From positions 1 through 13,915 of the forward strand of contig VBCP01000109.1 in NCBI GenBank assembly GCA_005888925.1: DNA of 13,915 nucleotides. Direction: 5' to 3'. The position numbers and the translations under genes were made by a program. Source of the DNA: Betaproteobacteria bacterium (GTDB lineage Bacteria > Pseudomonadota > Gammaproteobacteria > Burkholderiales > SG8-39). This document shows positions 6,066-13,148 of this stretch, piece by piece (the stretch's first letter is position 1; each line of letters opens with the position of its first letter). The notes under the pieces were generated by a model that ran no database searches, was not told the DNA's origin, and saw nothing but the letters and a program-made list of their open reading frames with translations.

Positions 6066-7021
6066 CGCTCCGAGGGGGTCACGCGCAGCTCGAGCTGCTG
6101 CGCGCGGCGCAGCACCGTAAGCCCGCTCTCGGCGCCGATGCGCTCGCCCGTGAGCAGGCGGTGCAGGTCGTCGATGCCGTTCACCGGCTGCTCGGCGAAA
6201 CGCACGATCAGATCGCCCGGCTCGACGCCGGCGCCGCGGGCCGGTCCGCCCGCTTCCACCGATTCCACGCGCACGGCACGCGCGTTGTCGAGCTCGAAAT
6301 GCCGCGCGAGGCGCCGCGCGAGCGGCAGGTTGGCGCCGGCAAGGCCGAGGTAGCCGCGGCGCACCTTGCCGTTTTTCAGGAGCTGCAGCACCACCCACTT
6401 CACCGTGTCGATCGCGGTGGCGAAGCAGATGACGCCGATCACCTCGCCGCGCGAATCGACCAGCGGCCCGCCGGAATTGCCCGGATTGAGCGCCGCATCG
6501 GTCTGCAGCACGTCGTCGATCAGCCGCCCGGTCTGCGCGCGCAGGCTCCGCCCGAGGGCGCTCACCACGCCCGCGGTGACCGTGTGCTGGAAACCATAGG
6601 GGTTGCCGATCGCGATGGCGAGCTGGCCCACCCGCACGCCGCGCGACGAGCCGAGCACGACTGCGGGCAGCGCGTTGCCGCCAATGCGGATGACGGCGAT
6701 GTCGGTATCGGGATCCTCGCCGACGAGATCGGCGTCGCGCGACAGGCCGTCGGCAAAGGTCGCGCGGATGCGCTGCGCGCCATGCACCACGTGGCTGTTG
6801 GTAAGAAGGAGCCCATCGGGCGTAAAGGCAAAGCCGGAGCCCGTGCCGCGGCGGCCCTTGAGCTCTACCTCCAGGTGCGCGACCGCCGGGCCTACGGTCT
6901 CCGCGGCAGTAACGACGGCCGCGGAATAGGCGTCGAGCAGCCGCCCATCATCGGGCGCGGAGGATGCGCCGGATGCGCGCCGCTCGCTTTCGTCCAACAG
7001 GAACTTCGGAACCGGTTCCAA
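6062..7021 (-). CDS. HtrA/DegP-like S1C serine protease with one PDZ domain
   Basis: 319 residues. Trypsin-like domain at about 30-215 with the triad His77 (TNSHVV), Asp107 (DTDIAV) and Ser183 (LNPGNSGGPL). A single PDZ domain follows at about 220-315 (RRGYLGLAGA, VESVEAGGPARGAGVEPGDLI). No signal peptide or membrane anchor is visible, so the protein reads as cytoplasmic, unlike DegP/DegS. After Ser183 the chain goes from GEVIGV straight to ICFATAIDT. Relatives have about 10-13 more residues there (the NTAI...G segment, loop L2, which shapes the substrate pocket), so this copy looks shortened in frame. The start is a TTG at 7021; no ATG or GTG occurs upstream in frame before a stop, and AGGCGGA lies about six bases before it. 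It is 53 bases downstream of the receiver gene on the same strand, so probably co-transcribed. Confidence 0.9.
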   Translation of the reverse strand: MEPVPKFLLDESERRASGASSAPDDGRLLDAYSAAVVTAAETVGPAVAHLEVELKGRRGTGSGFAFTPDGLLLTNSHVVHGAQRIRATFADGLSRDADLVGEDPDTDIAVIRIGGNALPAVVLGSSRGVRVGQLAIAIGNPYGFQHTVTAGVVSALGRSLRAQTGRLIDDVLQTDAALNPGNSGGPLVDSRGEVIGVICFATAIDTVKWVVLQLLKNGKVRRGYLGLAGANLPLARRLARHFELDNARAVRVESVEAGGPARGAGVEPGDLIVRFAEQPVNGIDDLHRLLTGERIGAESGLTVLRRAQQLELRVTPSER

Positions 7022-7074
7022 GATATCCGCCTGTCGGCTTAATTGCGGGCGGAACGCGGATTTGCAAGGCCCGA

Positions 7075-7485
7075 TTAGTCGTCGGTGCTTGGCTGAGCCG
7101 ACGGCGCGAACTGCGCCACCGTGCGCAGCAGCTCGTCGGCCATCACCGGCTTCACCAGGTGGCCGGCGCCGAGCTGTTTCGCGCTTTCGCTGAGGCTCTT
7201 GTTCACCGTGAGGAAGATCACCGGAATGTGGCGCGTCGCCGGATCGGCGCGCAGCGCCGACACGAACTCGTAGCCGTCCATGAACGGCATGTCCACGTCA
7301 CAGAGGATCACGTCGGGCGTGCACTCCAGGATGACGCGCCCGGCGGCCACCGCGTCCTCGGCGACGAAGACCTCGTAGCCGGCGTTGCGCAGATGCAGAT
7401 CCAGCAGGTAGCGAATGAAGCGGTCGTCGTCGATGACGGCGACCTTGGCCTTGGGCGCTGGCGTGGATTGCGGCGATCCGCTCAT
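7075..7485 (-). CDS. single-domain CheY-like response regulator
   Basis: 136 residues consisting only of a receiver domain (about 13-125). Acid pocket Asp20/Asp21 (VIDDD), phosphoacceptor Asp63 (LCDVDMPFMDGYEF), Thr93 (FLTVNKS) and Lys112 (LVKPV) are all present, so it should be phosphorylatable. There is no DNA-binding or enzymatic output domain; it must act by protein interaction or as a phosphorelay intermediate. The frame stays open upstream to 7938, but that part is antisense to the kinase gene and not receiver-like, so I start at the ATG at 7485. No good Shine-Dalgarno is visible. It is divergent from the MHYT hybrid kinase with 103 bases between the chosen starts, and the HtrA-like protease follows downstream, which suggests a signalling unit. 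Confidence 0.9.
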   Translation of the reverse strand: MSGSPQSTPAPKAKVAVIDDDRFIRYLLDLHLRNAGYEVFVAEDAVAAGRVILECTPDVILCDVDMPFMDGYEFVSALRADPATRHIPVIFLTVNKSLSESAKQLGAGHLVKPVMADELLRTVAQFAPSAQPSTDD

Positions 7486-7588
7486 GGCGGGCCACGCTAC
7501 CACAGCCGTTCGGGCCTGACAGAACTTGTGGCGGGCAGCGTGGAATAAGCCGCAGTCTTGGCGCCGCCTGAGCGGGCAAGATGCGCAA

Positions 7589-10345
7589 ATGCCGAAGGAC
7601 TTCAATCTAGGGCTGGTGTTCCTGTCGTATCTCGTGGCGGTGACCGCGTCGCACGTCACGCTGCTCCTCGCCGCGCGCGTGCGCGATCCGCATGCGACCA
7701 ACTGGAAGCTGTGGGTGGTGAGCGGCGGCTTCGCGATGGGCATCGGCATCTGGTCGATGCATTTCGTCGCCACGCTGGCCCTCAAGCTGCCGATCCGCGT
7801 GCTGTACGACCTGCCGCTCACCGCGCTTTCCTGGGTGTTCGCCATCGTGGCATGCAGCGCGGCGTTCATCGTCCTGCGCCGGCTTACCGGCAAGCACCGC
7901 GAGTTCCTCCTGCCGGGTGCGCTGATCGGGATCGGCATCGCCTCGATGCACTACACCGGAGACGCCTCGATGCGTCTCTTCCCGGCGATCCAGTACGACC
8001 CGTTACTTTTCGTCGCCTCGGTGCTGATCGCCATCGGCGCCGCCACCGCGGCGCTGTGGATCGCGTTCCACCTCGCCACCCAGCGCGCGGTGTTCACGAA
8101 CTTCGGGGCAGCGCTCGTGATGGGCGCGGCCGTGGTCGGCATGCACTTCACGGCGGTGGCGGCGGCGAAGTTCGATATGAATTCGGTGTGCCTCGCCGCG
8201 GGGCCGATCCTCGACGAGGAGTGGATGGCCTACACCATCGGCGGGTTCACGTTCGTCATCCTGACCGCGACGATGCTCCTTTCGGCGTACGACTCGCGCC
8301 TCTCCTCGGCCATCGCCGGCGGCGCGGAGAAGCTGCGGCAGGCGAACGAGCAGCTCGAGCTGCGGGTGCGCGAGCGCACGCAGACGCTGGCGAGCGAGGA
8401 AGCGCGCAAGGACGCGATCCTGCGCACCGCGCTCGATTGCATCATCTCGATGGACGAGCGCGGCTGCATCGCGGAGTGGAACCCGGCGGCGGAGCGCACT
8501 TTCGGCATAGTCCGCGAGCGGGCGCTCGGCCGCTCGCTCGCGGACCTCATCATCCCGCGGCCGCTGCGCGAGGCGCACAAGGCCGGCCTTACCCGCTATC
8601 TCGCCACCGGCGAGAACAAGGTCATCGGCAAGCGCATCGAGCTCACCGCCGTGCGCGCGAGCGGCGAGGAGTTCCCGGTCGAGCTGGCGATCACCGTGAT
8701 GCAGGCGGGCGAGGAGCGGTTGTTCACCGCGCACCTGCGCGACATCACCGAGCGCAAGCGCGCCGAAGAGGAGCTGCGCCAGTCGCGCGATGCCGCGCGC
8801 GCCGGGTCGGAGGCGAAGAGCGCTTTCGTCGCCACCATGAGCCACGAGATCCGTACGCCGATGAACGCGATCATCGGCATGCTCGAGCTGCTCTCGTACA
8901 GCAAGCTCAGCTTTGACCAGCGCGACATGCTGTCCGCGGCGCGCGAATCGAGCGGCTCGCTCCTCACGCTGATCGACGATATCCTGGACTTCTCGAAGAT
9001 CGAGGTCGGCAAGCTCGAGATCCACCCGGAGCCCTGCTCGGTGCCGCGCCTGGTGGACGGCGTGAACGCCACCTTCGAGCACGTGGCCAGCGGCAAGGGC
9101 CTGCTTCTCACGCGGCGCATCGATCCGGCGCTGTGGCCGGCGCACCTCATCGACCCGTCGCGCCTGCGCCAGATTCTCACCAACCTGATCAGCAATGCGA
9201 TCAAGTTCACGCACGCCGGGACGGTGACCCTGGAGGTGAAAGTGCTGGAGGCGATTGAGGCACGCCAGAAACTCTGCTTCAGCGTGCACGATTCCGGTAT
9301 CGGCATGAGCGCCGAGACGCAGCGGCGCCTGTTCGAGCCGTTCCAGCAGGGCGAATCCGACACCAGTCGCCGCTACGGCGGCACCGGCCTCGGGCTCGCC
9401 ATCTCGCGCCAGCTGATCGAGCTGATGGGCGGCACGATCCAGGTCACCAGCACCGAAGGCCTGGGCACGCGCGTTTCGGTGACGCTAGCCGCCGAGCAGG
9501 CGAGCGTCAGCAAGATTCGCGACGGCGAGCGGACCTCCAAAGCCGAGCGCGCTCCGCTCGCGGTCCATGCACCGGCTGGCACCAAGCTCCTGATCGTCGA
9601 CGACCATCCGGTGAACCTCGCCATGCTGAAGCGCCAGTTGAAGGTCCTGGGCCTGGAAGCCGACACCGCAGCGAGCGGCAGCGAGGCGCTCGCGAAATGG
9701 CGCGCCCAAGGCCACAACCTCGTGATCACCGATCTGCAGATGCCCGAGATGGACGGCTACACGTTCGCGCGCGCCATCCGCGCCGAGGAGGATCTGGGAA
9801 AGACGCGCAAGCCGACGGTGGTCGCCTTTACTGCCAATACGCACAGCGATGCGCTCCGGCAGTGCACGGATGCGGGGATGGACGACTATCTCACCAAGCC
9901 CGCCGAGCTCGTGACGCTGCGCGCAAAGCTCGCCCATTGGCTGGGCAGCGACGCGCCGCTCAGGAGCGCGCCGAGCGCCCGGCCTGCCAGCGCGCCGGGC
10001 GGCAATCCGATCGATCGTGCGCGCATCCAGGAGCTCGCCGGCGGTCCACAGGGCATTGCCGAAGTGCTGGCGCAGCTGGAGTCGGGCGTGCGCGCCGACA
10101 TTGCCGCACTGCAGGTCGCGCTCGAGAGCGTCAACGGCGCGGCGCTGCGGCGCGCCGCGCATCGCATCAAGGGAAGCGCGCTGACGATCGGCGCCGAGCG
10201 CTTGGCGGCGTTGGCCGCTCGCGTCGTGGATGCGCCCGCCGGCGTCGATGCGCCGCAGCTCATGAGCGGCGCGCACGCGGTTCTCGACGAGCTCGAACGC
10301 GTTCTCGTCTCGGCACGGGTCCATCGGAACGCGCCATCCTTGTAG
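7589..10345 (+). CDS. MHYT-PAS hybrid histidine kinase with receiver and HPt domains
   Basis: 918 residues from the ATG at 7589. The N-terminal seven-helix MHYT sensor spans about 8-235, with its motifs at MHFV 57-60, MHYT 120-123 and MHFT 185-188; such domains are proposed to bind copper and sense a diatomic gas or redox state. A coiled coil (246-275) leads to a PAS domain (about 275-388, ending RDITERKRAEEE). HisKA has His419 in SHEIRTPMN. The HATPase shows Asn532/Asn536, DSGIGM (568-573) and GGTGLGL (598-604). The receiver (about 665-785) has Asp671/672, phospho-Asp715 (ITDLQMPEMDG) and Lys770. The HPt domain (about 805-910) has His858 in AHRIKGSA. All phosphotransfer residues are intact. 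A TTG-started frame from 7526 exists, but the ATG puts the first helix at the usual place. It converges stop-to-stop with the hydrolase gene. Confidence 0.95.
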   Translation: MPKDFNLGLVFLSYLVAVTASHVTLLLAARVRDPHATNWKLWVVSGGFAMGIGIWSMHFVATLALKLPIRVLYDLPLTALSWVFAIVACSAAFIVLRRLTGKHREFLLPGALIGIGIASMHYTGDASMRLFPAIQYDPLLFVASVLIAIGAATAALWIAFHLATQRAVFTNFGAALVMGAAVVGMHFTAVAAAKFDMNSVCLAAGPILDEEWMAYTIGGFTFVILTATMLLSAYDSRLSSAIAGGAEKLRQANEQLELRVRERTQTLASEEARKDAILRTALDCIISMDERGCIAEWNPAAERTFGIVRERALGRSLADLIIPRPLREAHKAGLTRYLATGENKVIGKRIELTAVRASGEEFPVELAITVMQAGEERLFTAHLRDITERKRAEEELRQSRDAARAGSEAKSAFVATMSHEIRTPMNAIIGMLELLSYSKLSFDQRDMLSAARESSGSLLTLIDDILDFSKIEVGKLEIHPEPCSVPRLVDGVNATFEHVASGKGLLLTRRIDPALWPAHLIDPSRLRQILTNLISNAIKFTHAGTVTLEVKVLEAIEARQKLCFSVHDSGIGMSAETQRRLFEPFQQGESDTSRRYGGTGLGLAISRQLIELMGGTIQVTSTEGLGTRVSVTLAAEQASVSKIRDGERTSKAERAPLAVHAPAGTKLLIVDDHPVNLAMLKRQLKVLGLEADTAASGSEALAKWRAQGHNLVITDLQMPEMDGYTFARAIRAEEDLGKTRKPTVVAFTANTHSDALRQCTDAGMDDYLTKPAELVTLRAKLAHWLGSDAPLRSAPSARPASAPGGNPIDRARIQELAGGPQGIAEVLAQLESGVRADIAALQVALESVNGAALRRAAHRIKGSALTIGAERLAALAARVVDAPAGVDAPQLMSGAHAVLDELERVLVSARVHRNAPSL

Positions 10346-10891
10346 TCAGTGCTCGGCGAGCCAGTCGCGCGTGGCGTCGGCGATTTCATTCAAGACCTTG
10401 TCGCCCTTGAGCGAATGGTCGGCGCCTTCGAGCCAGTGCATCCGCCACGGCGCCTTTACCGACGTCAGCGCCCGCTCCATCAGATCGCGCCGGCACAGCG
10501 CATCGCGCGTGCCGTTGAAGCACAGCACCGGCACTTTGATGCGCGGCAGGTGAGCATCGCGCAGCTTCTCCGGCTGGCCCGCGGGATGCAACGGATAGGC
10601 GAAGAGGAGGAGACCGTCGCAGGCAAAGCCATCGGCTGCGAGCATCGAGGCGACGCGGCCGCCCATGGAGCGGCCGCCAATGATCAGTTTCTTGTCGCCG
10701 CGCATGCGCGGCACCACCGCCTCGTAGCACGCGCGTAGCTGCGGCATCGGGTCGGGCCGGCGCGAGCCTTTCTCGGTATAGGGAAAATTGAAGCGCACCA
10801 CGTCGATGCCCCGCACGCGCAGCGCCGCGGACGTCGCGAGCATCGCGCGATCGTTCATGTGCCCGCCGGCGCCGTGCGCGCAGACGAACAT
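10346..10891 (-). CDS. alpha/beta hydrolase, KANL3/Tex30 type (dienelactone-hydrolase-like)
   Basis: 181 residues with an alpha/beta-hydrolase core: oxyanion-side motif CAHGAGG (4-10), nucleophile Ser75 in GGRSMGGRVA, acid Asp130 in FNGTRDALC and His159 in EGADHSL. FNFPYTEKGSRRPD (34-47) is typical of the bacterial KANL3/Tex30-like group. Substrate is unknown; it is likely a cytoplasmic esterase or hydrolase. The only usual start is the ATG at 10891, which sits inside what is normally the first core strand. The frame is open further upstream and reads LEPTAVLDPATGGGEA, which looks like the missing N-terminus but has no ATG, GTG or TTG. The protein may therefore be shortened, use an unusual start, or carry a small lesion upstream. 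It follows the prolyl oligopeptidase stop by 44 bases and is probably in its transcript. Confidence 0.83.
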   Translation of the reverse strand: MFVCAHGAGGHMNDRAMLATSAALRVRGIDVVRFNFPYTEKGSRRPDPMPQLRACYEAVVPRMRGDKKLIIGGRSMGGRVASMLAADGFACDGLLLFAYPLHPAGQPEKLRDAHLPRIKVPVLCFNGTRDALCRRDLMERALTSVKAPWRMHWLEGADHSLKGDKVLNEIADATRDWLAEH

Positions 10892-10935
10892 GGCTTCGCC
10901 GCCCCCGGTCGCCGGATCGAGGACAGCCGTCGGTT

Positions 10936-13089
10936 CTAGTGGCGCTGGAACTCCGGGTGTCCGGTTTGCCAGAGCAGGAAGGCGTAATAGTCCGCCACCT
11001 GCCGCTGGCGCTGCTGCTTCGTGCTGCCGATGCCGTGCCCCGCTTCGTAGTCGAGGTTGAGCAGGATCGGCTTGCTGGAACTCGACGCGGCGAGCAGCCG
11101 CGCCGCCATCTTGCTCGAGTGCCAGTAGTCGACGCGCACATCGTTCACGCCGTGGATCAGCATCACCGCCGGATAGGCCGTCGCGTCCTTCACGTTGTGG
11201 TAGCTGCTCATCGCCAGGAGCGCGCGGAACTCGTCCTCCTTCGTCACCGTGCCGAACTCGGGAATGTTGGGCACGCCGTTGGCGGTCGTTTCGGCGCGGA
11301 TTGCGTCCAGCACGCCGACCAGCGGGACCACGGCGGCGAAAAGGTCCGGCCGCTCGGTCATCGCGCGGCCGACCAGAATGCCGCCAGCGCTGCCGCCGAG
11401 GATGCCGAGTCTCGCGCTGGTGGTGTAGTTCTGCGCGATGAGATATTCGGCACAGGCGATGAAGTCCTTCCAGGTGTTGGGCTTGGTCGTCTTGTAGCCC
11501 GCCTTGTACCAGTCGTAGCCGTAGACGCTGCTGCCGCGCACGTTGGCGACAGCGTAGACGCCGCCGCGCTCGAGCCAGGCAAGCCGCATCGCCTGGTAGT
11601 TAGGATCCTCGGAGAAGCCGTACGAGCCGTATCCATATAGAAGCGTCGGATTCGTTCCATCGAGCTTCACATCCGCGCGGTGGATGATCGAGAGCGGCAC
11701 CATTGCGCCGTCGTGGCTCTTGACCTTGACCTCCGTGGTGACGAGCCCAGTCGGTGCGTCAAAGGCGCCGAGCGGTTGCAGCCCGGTATTGGTCACCTTG
11801 CCGGCGCGGTTCACGGCGTGGATCTCACGCGCGCGCGTCCACGCCGACAGCCCAACGATCGCGCCGTCGACGTCCTGCCGCGTGGCGAGCAGGCTCGCGC
11901 TACCTTCGAGCGGCAGTCTTACGTCGAGCGCAGCCTGCGCGCCCCAGGCGCGGCGCATCAAGCGCTTCACCGCGCCGTCGCGCGCTTCGATATAGAGGCC
12001 GTCCTTCGCCGCCTGCAGGGTGACCAGGACACGCTCGGAAGCCGGCACGATGGTCGCGGCTTTGGCGAGGTCCGGTGCGCTGAGCCGCGTGCGCAGGATC
12101 GAAAAGCGCGTGCTGTCGCGATAGGTGAGGAGATAGATATCGTCGCCATGCACCGCCGACCAGGTCACCTTGTCGGCGAAATCGCAGATCCGCGCCCAGG
12201 GCGTATCGGGCTTGCCGACCGACGCGAGCGGCGCGCTGTACATCGCCGCCTCGCGCTGCACGCCGTTGGAGACGACCGCGACCGCGAAGCGCGAGCCGGG
12301 TGGCGCGAAGACGAACACGAAATCGGTGCGGCGCACCTGCATGCGCGGCGTCACCTCGGGGCCGGCGACCATGACGTCGGCGCTCGCCGGCGTGCCCACG
12401 ACGTGCAGCCAGGAGCGGCCGTTCTGGTATTTCTCGGTCGCCGGCATGCCGGGCTCGAGCTTCTGCTGGCGCCAGTAGAAGAACGAGCGCGAATCGGGCC
12501 GCCAGCTGATGGCCGGATATTGCGCGCGATCGATCGGCTCGCCGATGCGCTTGCGGCTCGCCGTTTCCATCACGTAGATCGACGCCTCCTCGGAGCCGAC
12601 CGCCGAGATGCCGAAAGCCACCAGCTGGCCGTCGAACGATGGCGCGAAATAGTTGATGGCGTGCGGCTTGCCGGTCTCCTTCTGCCAGTCGTCGGGATCG
12701 ACCAGCAGCGTCTCGCCGCCTTTGGTATCACGCTGATAAAGCTTCAGCGTGTTGTCGCGCGCGCCGCGCCGCGTGAAGAAGAGCGTGCCCTTGCCGTCCA
12801 GCCGCACGGTGCCGACGCTGGCGGTGGCCGACTCGTCGAGCTCCGCCACCCGGCTGCGCAGCCCCTGGTAGCCGGGCAGCGAGTCGAGCTGGCTCCTCGC
12901 GAAGTCGGCGTGGCTCTTCGCCCACGCCATCACGTCCGGATTCTTGACGTCCTCGAGATCGCGATACGGATCGTCGACCACCGTGCCGAAGAAAGTCGCC
13001 GGGACATTGCGCGCCGGGAACGCGGCCGGTGGAGTTTGCGCATGAGCGGCGAACGCCGCGACCGCGACCAAACCAATCACTGCACGCAT
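10936..13089 (-). CDS. exported prolyl oligopeptidase family (S9A) serine peptidase
   Basis: 717 residues. Signal peptide at 1-17 (MRAVIGLVAVAAFAAHAQ), so it is periplasmic. The N-terminal part begins DPYRDLEDVKNPDVMAWAK (40-58), the usual S9A opening. A seven-bladed beta-propeller (about 75-440) is followed by the alpha/beta-hydrolase catalytic domain with Ser567 (GGSAGG), Asp650 (HGVNDVRVD) and His685 (YEAGHG). Triad spacing agrees with the family. These enzymes cut short peptides, classically after proline. The loop usually written RGGGEYG reads RGSSVYGYDW here, with the Glu replaced by Val, so specificity may differ. I chose the ATG at 13089 for its signal peptide and strong GGAGG site five bases upstream; an open extension to 13248 is arginine-rich antisense sequence. 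It is divergent from an M1 aminopeptidase, consistent with peptide catabolism. Confidence 0.93.
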   Translation of the reverse strand: MRAVIGLVAVAAFAAHAQTPPAAFPARNVPATFFGTVVDDPYRDLEDVKNPDVMAWAKSHADFARSQLDSLPGYQGLRSRVAELDESATASVGTVRLDGKGTLFFTRRGARDNTLKLYQRDTKGGETLLVDPDDWQKETGKPHAINYFAPSFDGQLVAFGISAVGSEEASIYVMETASRKRIGEPIDRAQYPAISWRPDSRSFFYWRQQKLEPGMPATEKYQNGRSWLHVVGTPASADVMVAGPEVTPRMQVRRTDFVFVFAPPGSRFAVAVVSNGVQREAAMYSAPLASVGKPDTPWARICDFADKVTWSAVHGDDIYLLTYRDSTRFSILRTRLSAPDLAKAATIVPASERVLVTLQAAKDGLYIEARDGAVKRLMRRAWGAQAALDVRLPLEGSASLLATRQDVDGAIVGLSAWTRAREIHAVNRAGKVTNTGLQPLGAFDAPTGLVTTEVKVKSHDGAMVPLSIIHRADVKLDGTNPTLLYGYGSYGFSEDPNYQAMRLAWLERGGVYAVANVRGSSVYGYDWYKAGYKTTKPNTWKDFIACAEYLIAQNYTTSARLGILGGSAGGILVGRAMTERPDLFAAVVPLVGVLDAIRAETTANGVPNIPEFGTVTKEDEFRALLAMSSYHNVKDATAYPAVMLIHGVNDVRVDYWHSSKMAARLLAASSSSKPILLNLDYEAGHGIGSTKQQRQRQVADYYAFLLWQTGHPEFQRH

Positions 13090-13094
13090 GCGAT

Positions 13095-13099
13095 CCTCC
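13095..13099 (-). promoter_or_regulatory. Shine-Dalgarno fixing the start of the prolyl oligopeptidase
   Basis: GGAGG on the minus strand (plus-strand CCTCC), inside a longer GGGGGAGGA, five bases before the ATG at 13089. It decides for this start over the longer open frame that reaches 13248. Confidence 0.75.
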
Positions 13100-13126
13100 C
13101 CCGCATTTCTCCGATGGTATGGCGCG

Positions 13127-13136
13127 ATTTTAGTAT
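13127..13136. promoter_or_regulatory. possible overlapping divergent -10 elements
   Basis: This is the only AT-rich core in the 59-base gap between the two peptidase genes. Plus strand: TAGTAT at 13131-13136. Minus strand: TAAAAT at 13132-13127. The two hexamers overlap by two bases. Neither has a good -35 at the normal distance, so the call is weak. If real, the plus-strand transcript would start about six bases before the M1 ATG, giving a near-leaderless mRNA, which fits the absence of a Shine-Dalgarno there. Confidence 0.25.
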
Positions 13137-13148
13137 CCTTGCGCCTCG

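Noticed and set aside
5274..6398. Minus-strand open frame of 374 codons across the methyltransferase and the HtrA end
   Set aside because: Overlaps two genes with clear family motifs; its own translation is low-information Arg/Ala-rich sequence.
7522..7548. TTGTGG and GAATAA considered as a kinase promoter
   Set aside because: The spacing is about 11 bases, too short for a sigma70 promoter.
7486..7938. N-terminal extension of the receiver gene
   Set aside because: Open, but it overlaps the MHYT helices of the divergent kinase and its translation (Arg/Ser/Thr-rich) resembles no signalling domain; the receiver fold starts right after the ATG at 7485.
8003..9289. Long open frame (over 420 codons) on the minus strand inside the kinase gene
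   Set aside because: It is antisense to a gene with all kinase motifs, its product is rich in Arg, Ala, His and Asp without a recognisable domain, and such frames are expected opposite GC-rich codons.
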